From NCBI GenBank assembly GCA_030248195.1, contig JASAND010018129.1, forward strand, positions 1 to 64,000: DNA of 64,000 bases, read 5' to 3'. The notes under the pieces are model-generated. The model was not told the DNA's origin. It was given only the letters and a program-made list of their open reading frames with translations, and did no database searches. Made by a program: the position numbers and the translations under genes. The DNA is from Trissonchulus latispiculum. Lineage: Eukaryota; Nematoda; Enoplea; Enoplida; Ironidae. Positions 1 through 12,500 of the stretch are shown here, one piece after another (within the stretch, counting starts at the first letter, position 1; every line of letters starts with the position of its first letter).

Positions 1-479
1 TATTTTTAAATTAATCAATCTAATTAATTGTAAATAATTTCTAAGCAACTTTAAAAGCCGCCACTCTTCGTAGTATTGGATGCGATCCTCAAGTGCCAGT
101 TACATTTTATTGCACAAAAACATCTGAGTCGGTTTTGCCTACTACGTATCTCTCCGAATCCTTATTATAACAAAAAATGCAAAATGTTATTCCACTCCAA
201 ACGTTAACCTAAGCAAACAAATATATATATATAGTCCATTAGTAGGAAACTACTAAACAGTGAAAGTGAACCAAAATAAAGGAACCATAATAGTTATGGC
301 ACAGTCGAAAAGTAAAATAAACACACTGACTCTAAGAAAACCGGAATATAAAATTTTCCCATGGCCAAACATCATCCGATGAAGGGAGAAGAGAAACGAT
401 ATTATAATCAGCGAAACTATTTTACATAGTGAATGTGAAACTATAGCACTGAACTAAGCGTATAAGCACATCGGCCCCT

Positions 480-570
480 CGGTCCTGTCGACCCCGATGG
501 CCCTACGGGCCGGGCCTACCAATAACTTCGGCGGGGCCGGGCCGGCCGGCCGACCAAAAACTACACTGCC
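480..570. repeat. GC-rich fragment of a GGCC-type element
   Basis: A sudden block of GGGCCGGGCC and GGGCCGGCCGGCCG in AT-rich surroundings resembles the arms of the GC-armed MITEs. No terminal inverted repeat partner was found. Confidence 0.4.
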
Positions 571-2399
571 CTGGCGCAATTTATCTATTCAGTGGCCAGC
601 ATTCCCGCCTTTTGCTAATTCAATATTTGCACTCTTAATTGCCCAAAATAATGCTTAGTCTGCTGACGACACATGTCTGAAGAAATTAAATTGGCTGAAA
701 ATTGTCTCCAGAGTTTGCTACCAGCAATTGCCCATTCAAGGAAATCTTGTCGTATACAGAGCTGAGATTTTGTATTATGCTTGAAAACTACAACATTGTC
801 ATTGTTTTGGGGGCAATTTTGTAAAAATTTTGAAACGAACAAGAGTTTCTGCAAAAAGGGTGCTCAAACCGGAAACAGTTGCTGCGGCCGGGACTGAAAT
901 TTCTGTCGACCACTAATACTTTACTACAAAAAACTGTAACTGCAATAAAGCAGCTAAGATTATTTTGCGGGAGCAGATGCTTTATATTGCACCCCATTTG
1001 CTTGCACTGTGAATGCTCCATTTCCATATACTTGGCGGGAAAATTGGTCGCATTTTGTCAAAACAACGTCGTTACGTAATCCACAATATTATTTTCTGCT
1101 TTTTTAGACATAAACTGAAAGCACCAGCTTTATCCTACAACTTGAAGTTTAAAAGATGAACTGCAGTAGTCATATCGTTGTGGTCCCATGGATTGAAATC
1201 GTTGTAGCACCTTTTTATGCTTGAGTTTTCCTACTCTACCTCAAATAGGGTAGCGGTTCTGCTCAAGAATTGACAGGCGTGAATTTATATCGGTTTGATT
1301 GGACTATAATTTAGAGTAAAGGATGAGTGCTCTAATTTCTGACATCTTCTTTCAATTACACTAATTTTCACAGCAGGAAAAAGCCAGCAGTCATGTTTGT
1401 TTCCCAGTTTGTTCCTGGACAAATGGCGCCTACATGACCGGTTACCTTTCTTCAAATAATTGAATAAATGGACAGACACAATAAATGGACAAAGTATATG
1501 CCTCAAACATAAACTAATTTGTAATTGATCGCGAAAAACTGATACGATAGATGAAACAATTTTGAACTTTGCTTTTGCAAGCATGAAACTTTTTGCTGAA
1601 CAATTACATTTTTAGCCTCCTGTAACGAAAGCTACTACCAGGACGGCATATCAAAGTTTCTCAAATTTAAAATTTGTTGGGACTCGAAATTTGTATTAGC
1701 CGAATTTAAGCTCAATTGTGGGCAAATAGTTGACTGAAGACATTGGGATAGAACGGCTACTCTACCTCATCTCAGCGGATCAATTGAACGTTATCCTCCT
1801 CAAAGTTGGAAGCTGTCTAGAAATTTAAATTCAATGGCTCTTCTACATGCTGTACTGGCAATGCAACTTCAGCTGGGATGTGAGCTACACTATGTCACGA
1901 CTTGAAAAACTTTAAATTCAAAAAGTTTAAAAAATTTTAAATTTTTTAAAAATTTTCAGGTGAAGGTGAATTTTCATTATCATTTACAGGTTTTTTAAAT
2001 TTTCCTTTAATCTGTGCATACATTTTTGTAGCTGTCTTGAATCTTAAGTAGTTATTTACTATCTTAAATATTTGGTGAGAATACATTGGAACACACCTCC
2101 ATTTTAAATCCTAAAAGCTTTTAAATTTCAATTTTTTTCATTTCATAAACCGTGAAATCTTCTTTAAACCAGCAACAGCCGACAATAACTTGAATTCATA
2201 CTTACGAGCGAAGGCGTCTATGAATGTTATTAATTAATTAAAGGGTTGCAGGGGATACAGTTTTACTGATCCATCTCAGCAACTAAATTATGGCATACGA
2301 GAAGAAACCATGTAATTGAAATTGATTTCAAGTTCGAAAATTTCACATTCTAAAACTTTCATATAAACTATAAACTTTTATGTTTTAGGCACGATTGAA
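571..2399. other. No recognised gene
   Basis: AT-rich sequence with short ORFs lacking coding character. The only repeat signal is a single GGATCAATTGAACGTTATCC end at 1779, matching the MITE at 5052-5317. Confidence 0.6.
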
Positions 2400-2407
2400 A
2401 CGTTTTC

Positions 2408-3051
2408 GGTGATAGTAGCTAACGCGGGCACCTCAAACAAAAATTTAGTTTAAGGTGTACACCGCATATGCACCAAGTAGCTCACGCGGACACCAGCAGA
2501 CTTTCAATATTTTTAGGTTTTTTATTCAGAATTATTGAGAAGGTATTAGGAAGGAGAGTGTATCAAATTGCCATAAATTTAGACAATTTTAATAAATTGA
2601 ATACAGCAAAGCATAAATTTTGATTATGGAAGGTTGCGGCATCTTTGTACCTCAACCTGGTGTCAAATAAAAATAGTGCAATGTTAGAAAACTTTGTTAA
2701 CATTTCACACAACTTTTTGCTACAACAGTATAATCATTGATTAAAGGTAAAGTAAAAAACCTTTAATTAATGATTACTGTTGTAGTAACAATCGTCATAA
2801 TCATTAATTGCAACCAAATGGGTTCATTCATTGTTTTCAACAGCTTTAATTTAAAAAATTAATTAAAAATGAAATTCTAAAAGTATAATAGTAGATTTGT
2901 TACCTAAACTCTTTTTTTACAATCTATCAGTCTAAGACAAAATTTAAAATACTGAAAGTGTAATGGTGCCCGCGTGAGCTACTTGATGCAGATACGGTGG
3001 ACACCTTAAACTGGATTTTAGTCTGAGGTGACCGCGTGAGCTACTATCACC
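2408..3051. mobile_element. 644-bp MITE with long TIRs and 8-bp TSD
   Basis: The termini GGTGATAGTAGCTAACGCGG and CCGCGTGAGCTACTATCACC begin inverted repeats of about 85 bp that include a second AAGTAGCTCACGCGG unit. Flanks ACGTTTTC (2400-2407) and AAGTTTTC (3052-3059) match at 7 of 8 bases, an 8-bp TSD as made by hAT-type transposases. No ORF is present. Confidence 0.82.
2721..2784. repeat. Hairpin inside the 2408-3051 MITE
   Basis: TACAACAGTATAATCATTGA...CCTTTAATTAATGATTACTGTTGTA forms a near-perfect stem of about 27 bp with a 10-nt AT-rich loop. It may be a still smaller nested insertion or part of the element's fold. Confidence 0.6.
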
Positions 3052-3059
3052 AAGTTTTC

Positions 3060-5043
3060 TACTATCGAAATGTGCCCTTTTAGGTTGATCATAAATTTTG
3101 TAATATAAATTTAACAGTGAACATTTTCACAATTTTGGCACACTGTTTGCACAGGTACCTGATAAGCGCTTCTGTGCGCGCAGCCTGGATGTCTTCAACA
3201 AGGAAAAGAACGGGGTGGCATGAAGCTCTAACGTCATGATAATAGCCTAATGGCAAAGTTTCGTTGCTTGTCAGTGCTGACGCAAACATAAACCTTTAGA
3301 GCTAGAAAATAGAAATTGTTCCATGCGAAAGTTACCCACCAAAAGTTGTCAAGCTGTCAGTTCTCCCAAGCTAATTTTAAGATTCTGACTGATGAATAAT
3401 TAACTAAAATATTAAAGAAATAAGAACACAATCAAAACTCGATCAATTGCGAAATCTAGTGATCAGATTCGTATCACTAAGCTTATTTAGTTATTTCTAA
3501 ACGTTTCTAAAACCTGTGCTTATTTCTGTATTCTAAATTTCAAGAAGAATTAATAATTTTATAAATTTACGGTATGCTACAAGTTTCTTAATTCATTAAA
3601 CAGATTTAAGTAAACAGACCGCATTTTCGCATTTTTTCTATCTGAGTGATCGTTTACTCTTCCCTTCCTCCTTCTGCAGCCCTTTTTTGTCCCGAAGCCT
3701 GACGAGCGGGCACACGGAGCTTGCAGTCTTCCTAGTTGCTATTACCGAGCGGGGGGGCAGTAGTTATTGGAGGGACGATTACTACTGCCCTGGGCGTGAC
3801 TGCGGTGCTTTTTGTGCCAATAACCGTACGGTAGTTTTGCTTGGGGACCATGTTTCTGTCCGCAATCTTCGTCTCTCCGCCTCTTGACTGCGGTCTGCGG
3901 GGAGCACCACTGACGGGCCACGAGTGCTACGACGTGAGCCTAAAAGTGAGTGAGCCCTGACCAAAAAACTCATTTTTAGAGGGAGGGTGAATTTCTATAT
4001 TGGAGTCGTCTATATGAAGACATATTTAAAGGGTGGAATGATAAAGGTGAAGGAAGTAATATACCTTCGCGATTCTGATGTATCCGTAATGAAAACTAAA
4101 ACGATTCCACTTCCTTTATTCAAAATAAATATTTGCCGTTTAAAACTCAGATTTTTGGTTCGAGCTCATGCTTAAATTTTGAATGTTTGGGATTTGATAA
4201 AGTTCATTAGGGTTTTGGTTGGGAGATTAAAGTTTTCTTCAGTATTTTTTCATTAACCTTTGGACTAAAACTTTGTTCTTGGCCCCTAAATCGAGGTTCT
4301 GTACAACTCAAAGACTTTGTACTTCATATATCAATAACACTTTGGAACTATTTGCACAGTCTGACATGTTGACTGGTCATTTTGATGGGCAGAAAGATTT
4401 ATAGCCTATGAAAACTATTTAATCTGATTAAATGACAATCTTAACGACATATCAAGTAAGATTATATGGTTCTATTGCTTAATTTCTGTACACAATTCTC
4501 ACCACCAATATTTCATTATTACGCACCTGTATACACTGAAGATAAGAAAAGAATAGAGGGTTATCAATCAAATTTTGACAGGGAAACTATTTTTCGGTTC
4601 ATTTGAGAACAACTATAGTTTCTTGTCACCATACTGTCTGAATCTAGTGTAAACCTATAATTTATTGTGTCCGAAATGTGTCTACAGTATCGTAGCCTGG
4701 GGGTCCCCCTTTACTCCTCTTAGACTGCACCACATTTCCCGAACCTTTAGTCAAAATGTTTCAATTGTTCAAAGACAGCGGGCCGCCGCATTTGAAGCTA
4801 GTCAGGCGGTAAAACTGAAGTTATCTACCAAAAGGAGACACAAATTAATGCTTTACACTCTGTAATTAACCAAACAATATTTCTGTTTCCGAACCTAATG
4901 CATGAGGTGCTGTAAAGAAAGCAAAGTGTCACTATGTATCAGTAATAAAAAATTTACAGACTTTTTCTAAGTATACCAGCAGAAAAACCAAATAGATTAT
5001 TATTAAATAGTTTTTTAATCCACCAATTTACCAACTCGACAGA
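3060..5043. other. No recognised gene; GC-rich block at about 3690-3960
   Basis: The 3690-3960 block is clearly GC-richer, with several internal inverted words (GCAGTAGTTATTGG, TTACTACTGCCC), and may be a repeat fragment. A plus-strand ORF at 4665-4865 has WG and QRQR words faintly like the end of a LINE reverse transcriptase, but too weak to call. Confidence 0.5.
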
Positions 5044-5051
5044 AATAATTA

Positions 5052-5317
5052 GGATCAATTGAACTTTATCCCCCTGAATAATGTTGGTCAACTTATTCAA
5101 AGAGATGAACCAAACGTTAGAGCATAATTTATACATCCTTGGAAAGCTAATGATGTGTTCTATTTAATGGTGTAAAGCAGTTTGCGTTAAGCACAAAAGA
5201 CTAAGACAAAGTTAAGCACAAAGATCATGCTCTAAGGTCTAAGGTATGGTTGAGCTCTTGCAAAAAGTCATTCAAGTTGAACAACTTTTATTGAGGGGGA
5301 TAAAGTTCAATTGATCC
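5052..5317. mobile_element. 266-bp MITE with perfect 8-bp TSD
   Basis: The termini GGATCAATTGAACTTTATCC and GGATAAAGTTCAATTGATCC are perfect 20-bp inverted repeats. Flanking AATAATTA occurs at 5044-5051 and 5318-5325, a perfect 8-bp TSD. A single related end (GGATCAATTGAACGTTATCC) lies at 1779-1798 without a partner. Confidence 0.88.
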
Positions 5318-5734
5318 AATAATTAAGACGAAAACAACACATAAAGTAGCATGGTTGAATTTTGAAGCTGGAGTGGAGTAGTTACAAGCATACATGTATA
5401 TTGGGGGAGTTTGGGGAGCAGACATGAACTCATCTCCTAGCTAAAATTGTCTAATATGAGTTTGTTACGTTTTGAGTAACAGTATAACCATTGGATTTAC
5501 TATTTTAGTTCGAGATATTGGAATAGAGTATGTTTAAAAGATGCCAAAAGGGTTGGTAAGAAGTCAGCAATACTTTTCCTGTCATAAACCCTTGACCCCG
5601 CAGAGGCGGTCACGAAGGGTAAACATGAGCAGGTCAAACCATTGCTCGATTAGTAAGTGATTATGCTGTCGTCGCTAGATATGGGTAATTCCCATTTTAG
5701 TCTCCCCCAAGTGCCAGTGCTACCATTTTTAAAA

Positions 5735-5841
5735 TGTGGCCAATCGAGCTGGAATTAGTTGCAGGCTATTTCGACCACATTGAGTTCAACTATTGCAAAT
5801 TTTCAATCTCGTAAAATTCAATTAAGACATAAGGGGAAAGC

Positions 5842-5931
<90 letters not shown>

Positions 5932-6262
5932 TTAGCTTTTGCTGAACAGTTGCATATATAGGGGCTTATGGGTCATAGAACACGAATTTAAAGTCCGTTT
6001 TACGAATCAGCTTTTTGCCACCTGAGTAAAAGCTTACAGCTTAAGCTTATAACACATCAAGATAAAATACTGAGTCGGAAAACGGACTTCGGATTCGTGC
6101 TCTGCAACTCAGAAAACCGCTCTGCGCAACTAAAGAAAAAATTTTTCGGTTTTCCTTCCCTCTCTTGTGAATCAAAAAAATCAATTATGTTAAATCAAAT
6201 TTTTTTGCGATATTTGAACCCAGCGTGGTCGAAAACATCCATACCAAACTTTAACTAAATTT
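5735..6262. mobile_element. Diverged foldback element with (AT)n in its left arm
   Basis: Same family as 7288-7878. The left arm has TTTCGACCACATTGAGTTC and the right arm GAACCCAGCGTGGTCGAAAA, with core matches GGGGCTTATGGGTCATAGA and ACACGAATTTAAAGTCCG and their inverted partners near 6080-6110. A dinucleotide run has expanded inside the left arm at 5848-5928. Ends are not sharply defined. Confidence 0.6.
5848..5928. repeat. (AT)n microsatellite, about 80 bp
   Basis: Uninterrupted AT dinucleotides, inside the left arm of a foldback element. Confidence 0.97.
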
Positions 6263-7287
6263 AACTCCAGTTTTAAGCATTTGATGGCTGGAGGGGGTAA
6301 TTGATACAAGGCCCGCAAGATGCATAAGACAGGACACCGCTTTAATAGGATAATGTAAGCCAAATCTTCTCTGTGATCAATTTTTGTGGTATACGTTTCC
6401 TTCGTTTTGTATAGGTACGTTACATGGATTGTATTGTGCATGTGCACATTTCTCACGCCGCCAGAGCATTACGTGTTCCTGACACCCTTTTCGCGAAATC
6501 TGTTCGATCTATGAATCACGGCCTGTCCGTTTAGACGCGTAACTGTCTCGAACAAAACTGGGTTGGGAAGCATAAACTATCATCTCTTATTCTTACAGTC
6601 AAATACAGTATTTCTCGAACTTGCTAGCAGGGAAGAATTAGATGAGATTTTAGCGTAATGCCAAAATCCACTATATATATAAATCCTCATTATGAAAGAG
6701 CCACGCTCGCGCTGGCATCTCAAGCAAAAAATTTTTTCCAAGTATGTATTTGTCAACTGGTTTTTACTTATTGTGTTTACCTCATCTAGAGCCTCACCTA
6801 AGATAAAGGCCAAAGTAAAACACAAAACAATTATAATTCTGCAGATTATATAATATACACCACACATAAATACACTAGCGAACAGTAGCAGTAATGAAAG
6901 TTTTAAGCACGACAATACATAAGCTCAAACTTCTTAATTGAAAAGTAAAGTTTAACTATGACAAATGACTCACAGACATAATTCAGTTGAAATTAGCTAT
7001 AGAAAGTGACAAACTAAAATCAAAACAACTTAAGCTCGAAGGAAACAAACAATACATGTGTACAAAAGACCCTGTTTATCGGACATTACAATTAAACTAT
7101 AACCATTACCACTGAAACAAAATTGTAATTATAATATCTACAAATCACAGCGAATAATACTTACAAATCTAGTAAAATGGTTTTGAGGCAGAGACATTAT
7201 TGTACTCACCTTAAGCAGTGAAACTTTCTGTGTCCAAACCTGAACCCAAAACGATACTTTATAAAGTCATGCTACAGACAGACCTTT
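6263..7287. other. No recognised gene
   Basis: The longest ORF (6915-6580, minus, 111 codons) starts with a hydrophobic stretch but has no family features. It is AT-rich and probably chance. Confidence 0.5.
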
Positions 7288-7878
7288 CTTTTCAGGATAA
7301 CCCACCCCAGGCCTAGATTCCGCAAAACTTGATCAAATGAGCTGAAATTTGGTACGGGTATGTTTTCGACCACGCTGAGTTCAAATATCGCAAAATTTTT
7401 CAATTTCGCGAAATTCGATTTTTTTCCGATTCGTAAGGGGGGACCAAGGGAAACCAAAAAATTTTTTGTCTTCGATTTTGCTGAAAAGTTGTATTTAGGG
7501 GTTTTCGAGCTCGCAAAACACGAATCTGAAGTTAGTTTTTCGACTCAGCTTTTCGTTAGTTCAATATAAGCTAAAGTTGTAAGCTTAAGATGTAAGCTTA
7601 CACTGAACTAACGAAAAGCTGAATCGAAAAACTAACTTCAGATTCGTGTTCTGCTAGCTCGAAAACCCCTAAATACAACTTTTCAGCAAAATCGAAGACA
7701 AAAAATTTTTTGGTTTCCCTTGGTCCCCCCTTACGAATCGGAAAAAATTGAATTTCGCGAAATCGAAAAATTTTGCGAGATTTGAACTCAGCGTGGTCGA
7801 AAACATACCCGTACCAAATTTCAGCTCATTTGATCAAGTTTTGCGGAATCTGGGCCTGGGGTGGGTTATCCTGAAAAG
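7288..7878. mobile_element. 591-bp foldback element (near-perfect palindrome) 3' of Otx
   Basis: The two halves are near-identical inverted copies: CTTTTCAGGATAACCC at the left end, GGGTTATCCTGAAAAG at the right, with the centre near 7583. The arms contain GCTGAGTTCAAATATCGC, AAGGGGGGACCAAGGG, GGGGTTTTCGAGCTCG and ACGAATCTGAAGT. Related arms recur at about 5735-6262, 14870-15165, 22390-22998, 24590-25470 and 26001-26493, so this is a dispersed family. It starts 122 bp after the Otx stop. Confidence 0.88.
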
Positions 7879-8000
7879 ATCCCAGACGGGTTTTGAAAGT
7901 TGAAGCTGTCAAAGTAGCTGTCAAACCAGAAACATGGGAACATTGTCACAAACAATAAAAATATATAATCAAATACATAACTAGTTTTAGTCTAGGAGTC

Positions 8001-8558
8001 TTAGACAAATTTCCAGGCCGTTGTTGCGTCCACACCCCCAAAGTATTCCCTGGCGTAGGACTGGGGCGCCGTCGGGGTCAGGGTACTCGGGCTCATTCCG
8101 GGGGCAATCTGTCCCAGATAGTCCATTCCCGGATTCATCGCATAGTAGGACGGTGGACCGGAATAGAAGCTACCGTAGCCAGCGGCCATGTAGGCCATGT
8201 TGGCCGTCGTCTGGGCCGGGTTATAGGGCGGACTGGGACCACCGGCCGGACTCCAGATCCCGGACGGCGAGTTGCTGGTGGACATTCCCCCGCCGCTACC
8301 GGAGATACAGGACTCAGAGGTGGGAATCTCCTGCTTGATCGGCTGGGATAGGGCTGTGACCGCCGTCGGCATGATGGGCGAAGAGTCGGACTCGGACTTG
8401 GCCTTGATGCTGGTGATGGAGGAAGTTGGACTGGAAATGGAGGTCTGACCCTGATTGGATCCATCACTGGTGCTGTTTCCGCTGCTGGAGGATTTCTTCA
8501 GCTGCTGAGCAGCGGCCTGCTGCTGACGCGCCTTGGCTCGGCGATTCTTGAACCAGAC
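8001..8558 (-). CDS. otx: Otx terminal coding exon
   Basis: The acceptor is ttttgtttcag. The exon starts [14 protein letters not shown] (recognition helix with Lys50), then a Gln/Ala stretch, a long Ser/Thr-rich linker, the IKQEIP motif (a possible SUMO site, I-K-Q-E), a Pro/Tyr/Gly-rich region and the terminal AWKFV. I see no AATAAA or ATTAAA on the minus strand between the stop codon and the palindrome at 7878, so the 3' UTR probably enters that palindrome. Confidence 0.95.
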   Translation of the reverse strand, partial: VWFKNRRAKARQQQAAAQQLKKSSSSGNSTSDGSNQGQTSISSPTSSITSIKAKSESDSSPIMPTAVTALSQPIKQEIPTSESCISGSGGGMSTSNSPSGIWSPAGGPSPPYNPAQTTANMAYMAAGYGSFYSGPPSYYAMNPGMDYLGQIAPGMSPSTLTPTAPQSYAREYFGGVDATTAWKFV

Positions 8559-9552
8559 CTGAAACAAAAAGCAAATTAAAAAATGAATATGAATACGGAA
8601 ATTGAACTGGGACAGTTTCATCCAACAACGAGCAATTCTGATGCACACGGAAAGGAAAATAGTCAGAATGCGTGTTTAAAGTTTAGTACTGAAATATCCA
8701 GTTTAACCGCTACAAAAATTGGTGCATAAATCAAAAATTAATAGGACAGAGCAAAAGATGCGACATTGCTGAATTGGTGTTTTTAGAGAGTGACTAAATA
8801 ATAAAATCTACTAAAATACAGTAAACATTTAGCGACCAAACACATTGTTGTATTTAATATTTGCGCTGTTTTGTAATAATTTAATATCCCATTATAATGT
8901 AGGTACCTGAACTCGGGATTCTGGAAGTCCAATTTTGTGTGCCACATCCTCTCTCATGAAGATATCAGGATATCGCGTTTTCGCAAACAATCCTTCCAAT
9001 ATCTCCAACTGTTGTCGAGTGAAAGTGGTCCTCTCCCGACGCTGCTTTCTTGGTGGAGCTCCTGAAAATAAACAAAAAACTTATTGCAACCACAAAATTT
9101 AGAAGTAGCAAATTTGTCAAATCCTCAACGAAAACTAAGTAATTTTTCTCACAATTTAGCCAACTTAGTAAGCTACAGATTTTTTTAGTACTTTTTAATG
9201 TAATTTCGAATTATTTTAGAAATTGAAAACAGCACACGATTGTAGTTTACATTTTTATCGGTCTGTTAGTTCCATCCTAAGTTGCAATAAACTAAAGCCT
9301 AATCTTATGTTTTCCTACTTCCACCAAAACTAAACTGATAAAACTTTAAAATTTAATTTTCCACTTTAATTTACCTCCAGCATATCCCATGCCAGAGTGA
9401 AGCAATTCGGCGGCAGGATTTGTCAGTGTGAATCCATTGTGCATTCCGTAGGGGGCCTTCAAATAAGCCGCCATGTTGGCAGCAGTCACAGAAGCCGAGG
9501 GACAAGGCGGATAGGACATCATCAAGGACTGTTGTTGTGGTGGTTGCTCTGT
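8001..9552 (-). CDS. otx: Otx/orthodenticle homeobox transcription factor, 3' three exons
   Basis: This is a sequence-specific nuclear transcription factor of the Otx class, which patterns anterior neural and head territory in animals. Three minus-strand exons join in phase: 9552-9375, 9061-8907 and 8558-8001 (stop TAA at 8003-8001). The joined protein has an N-terminal block with MAAYLK...GMHNG...[11 protein letters not shown], typical of Otx before the homeodomain. It is followed by a 60-residue paired-class homeodomain ([12 protein letters not shown]...[11 protein letters not shown]...[16 protein letters not shown]) with Lys at position 50, the Otx/bicoid-type specificity residue. The intron between RVQ and VWF is at the usual Otx place. 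The C-terminus is Ser/Thr/Pro/Gly-rich and ends WKFV, a shortened form of the WKFQVL tail seen in many Otx proteins. The first exon shown stays open back to its acceptor (TEQPPQQQ...), so the true start may be a Met in this exon or lie further upstream. Family assignment is very secure. Confidence 0.96.
8907..9061 (-). CDS. otx: Otx exon carrying most of the homeodomain (helices 1-2, start of helix 3)
   Basis: This 155-bp exon is bounded by acceptor ttttcag and donor GTACC. It begins in phase 1 (two bases complete a Gly codon) and ends in phase 0 after ...LPESRVQ. It encodes [15 protein letters not shown] and the rest of homeodomain residues 1 to about 46. Differences from the usual Otx sequence are QQLEILEG in helix 1 and HKIG in place of LKIN before LPES. 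Confidence 0.96.
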
Positions 9553-12500
9553 CTACAAACAAAAAACAAAAACCATAAGAATATAGGTCAGAGCAAAGAA
9601 TACAGCTAAAGTGCTGATAATGGATGGGCGGGCGTAATATTGGCTTAAATTGAGTTTAAGTTGAGGTCAAAGAGAGTCTACAGAATTTTGTACAACTAAG
9701 CAAATTTGGGTATGATTGTTTTTAAAGTTTAGATACATTCTTGGACTTGGATAGCAAAGAATGTTGGAGACTGTCAACTATTTTCAGGGTGCTAGAAGAT
9801 CCAAGGTTATTGCAAACTCAAAATTTTGGTGTAAACATTGGATCAATCTGTCCATGATAATCATAGTATTGGCTTCAATCAATTAAACTTAGCGATTGGT
9901 ACCAGCGTAAACGGTTCCGGCGCAAAGTCCTTCTGTAACAGATTGTCCAAAGAAATATTGGAGAAACTAAAAATTTTACCAACTGGAGCTGAAGTTAGAT
10001 ATTTTGTGATTATTTTTCAGCAGCTGCTATTCAAATACAACTGCAATATAATAGCAATCTACTTTAAAAGTACAAAGAAATTTTTGGTTACAGTTCAGAT
10101 TTTCAATTCAAACTTTCTTACCAGCATGTTGTTATAATTACTGTACTGTGATTAGACCGGCTAATAACGGCAATAAAAGTGATTTTGTCTGTCACAACTC
10201 CTTCTTTTATGTTAGTTGCCTCTAAAATTAGTACTTTTCTCTAAAAGCAAACTGTCAGATGCAGCATTCTCCCACTAATGGACGGAGTCACAGTTAACGC
10301 ATTAAAACGATGCCTGTATTTGACAGTAACTTTTGGTTCCATACTAATTAAATCCCAGTAAATTGCCCTCTCGGGTTGCTTGCTTGCACTCTTAAGCCCC
10401 CCTCCATTATCTACAAGAATATATAGCAGAAATAATACAATGCTAATGACCCACCGTAGAAAACGTAAACAGAAGTAATTTTACAGAACCTATCCCAATT
10501 AAAACTCAATCAAATCAAATTTAAGATAATTTTAAAGCCTCAGTCTTACTCTTACTCCTTTTAATACAGTGAGAGGAGGCATCTGAAGTGTAACATTTGT
10601 TAAAGACAATACTCATTATGGAGAATACAGTTTGATCATAGTCAGCGTGTGTGTGTGTGAGGTCTTCATAAGGCAAGGAAGGGACTGTCGCTTTCTTTGG
10701 GCCTAACTGTGCAAACATAGGACGTTGAAGTCAGCAAATAGAGGAATAGCGTTGTGCAAGGCGACATGGAGTCCCAAAACTGAGGAGATAATGTTTGCAT
10801 TACCTAATTGTGGTCACATCTGGGGGTTAGTGACTTCGGCCAACAGAAACTAAAAGAACCGCCCACCCATTTTTGTGGACTCCAAATCAGGGACTCGGTA
10901 AACTAACAGTCTGTAAGTGACAAACAGTAATGTCCGTTGTGTCTTACTAAGTACATAAGTATACTAGCTACGTACGAGTCCTCGAAGTAACGCTGACGTA
11001 ACCTAAACCTAAACTTTACTGAGCTCCAGGCCCAACTGCAACGGTTTTTTAGTTCGCCCCACTCCAGTTGAACACACGCCGGTTAGGAGTGGTGTCAGCA
11101 TTGCGTAAGCTTTGGCTGGTGAGGGGGAACTAGAGGTTTAAGAGGCGTTTAACCGTTTAACCGTTTAACGGTTTAAGAGGCGCTAAACAAGACCGGGGAT
11201 GCGCCTGCAACTGTTTCAGTCTGCAGTACCTTAGTTGTCTTGGCTTTGTTAATTTTTCGCACTCAGAAACTGCAAGCTCTCACCTTGCTTGTGAGTTGGT
11301 AAATCTTTAAAGGAAGGGCTAATAATATTCACAGTTTCACGTCGTCATAGGTATATTGTTAGACGGTTACGGTAGGTACACTGCTCCGGGCAACACAAGA
11401 TTTAAGCTCCTGTTTCCTGACGCCTTTTAACCGGATTGAACGCTGTTTAGCCTGGAGTAAAGGCCATAATTTTGACGAAAACTTTGAAAGGGGGAAAGCA
11501 GTAACAAGCACTCAGCAAAATTAGTGATAAACTAAGTTTATACAAAGATCGTGGAGGAAGTATGTATATCACATTAGCTTTGAAAAGACAAACATTGGTA
11601 ATCAAAATTAGGGATATCTAAAATTAGATAATCATACAGAAAGTTGTTTAATTAAGATAATTTGTTTTGCAGCAAAATCTGTGTTCGGTTACTGTAGACA
11701 AATAACCCAGCTTATTTGAAATTTTCGGAACTTCGAAACCAGGATTTTTCGAAACCATACCATTTTCTAACAAACGGAATTGCAAACATTCAGTCCTCTT
11801 CAAAACTGGCACATCGCGCATATGAAATTCTGTTTTTTAGCAAGGGAAACTGAAACATTTTTGCTTTTAGACTTGTTGAAAGGTTTACGGCCAGCCAAGT
11901 TTCTATTAGAGTTTTCGGTGTCCCTAAGCAAGAATCGTAAATGCAGCTTTCAATTGAACTGTCCTTTAGCTGCGGATCAGCTAGTGTTAAGATTCAATTT
12001 TTCGAAATTCATTCGATTCTCGAAAATAAAATATTTTGCGATGTTTAAACTCGGCTTGCCCAGAACCCAGTCACTCAAAATTTTAAAAGCACATTTGACT
12101 GAATTTGTGATCTTAACCTTGAGGGGGTGTTTTATTAAACTAGAATTCTTCTCATATAATGACACTTCACTGGAGCTTTCCAGTTGATGGCTGCTATGGT
12201 TTACCACAGCAATTATTAACACTAATTAAAATTTATTTTAAAATATTTTTAAAACTGTTTTTAAATCAACGTACCATTATTTGCTGAAATTAAACTGGTT
12301 CCAATATGAAATAACTCAGAAATAACCAGATAAAACTATCAAATGAGTTTGTCTGAATCACTCTAACCTATTTCACCACTTTGCTCGTTATACAGATTTT
12401 GCAGAACTGAGAATTTTCGCGAAATGTGCTGTGATATTGACTTGAGCCAAACGTCAATTATTAAGGCATTCGTATTAGTTAGTTGGTGGCAGCAGAGCCC

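Noticed and set aside
4665..4865. Possible LINE reverse transcriptase C-terminal fragment (IVAWGS...QRQRA)
   Set aside because: Only two weak words match; no core reverse transcriptase motif nearby.
6580..6915. 111-codon minus-strand ORF with hydrophobic N-terminus
   Set aside because: AT-rich, no recognisable family, no splice or UTR context; probably chance.
7272..7569. ORFs of 61-69 codons on both strands near Otx
   Set aside because: They mirror each other because they lie in the palindromic foldback element.
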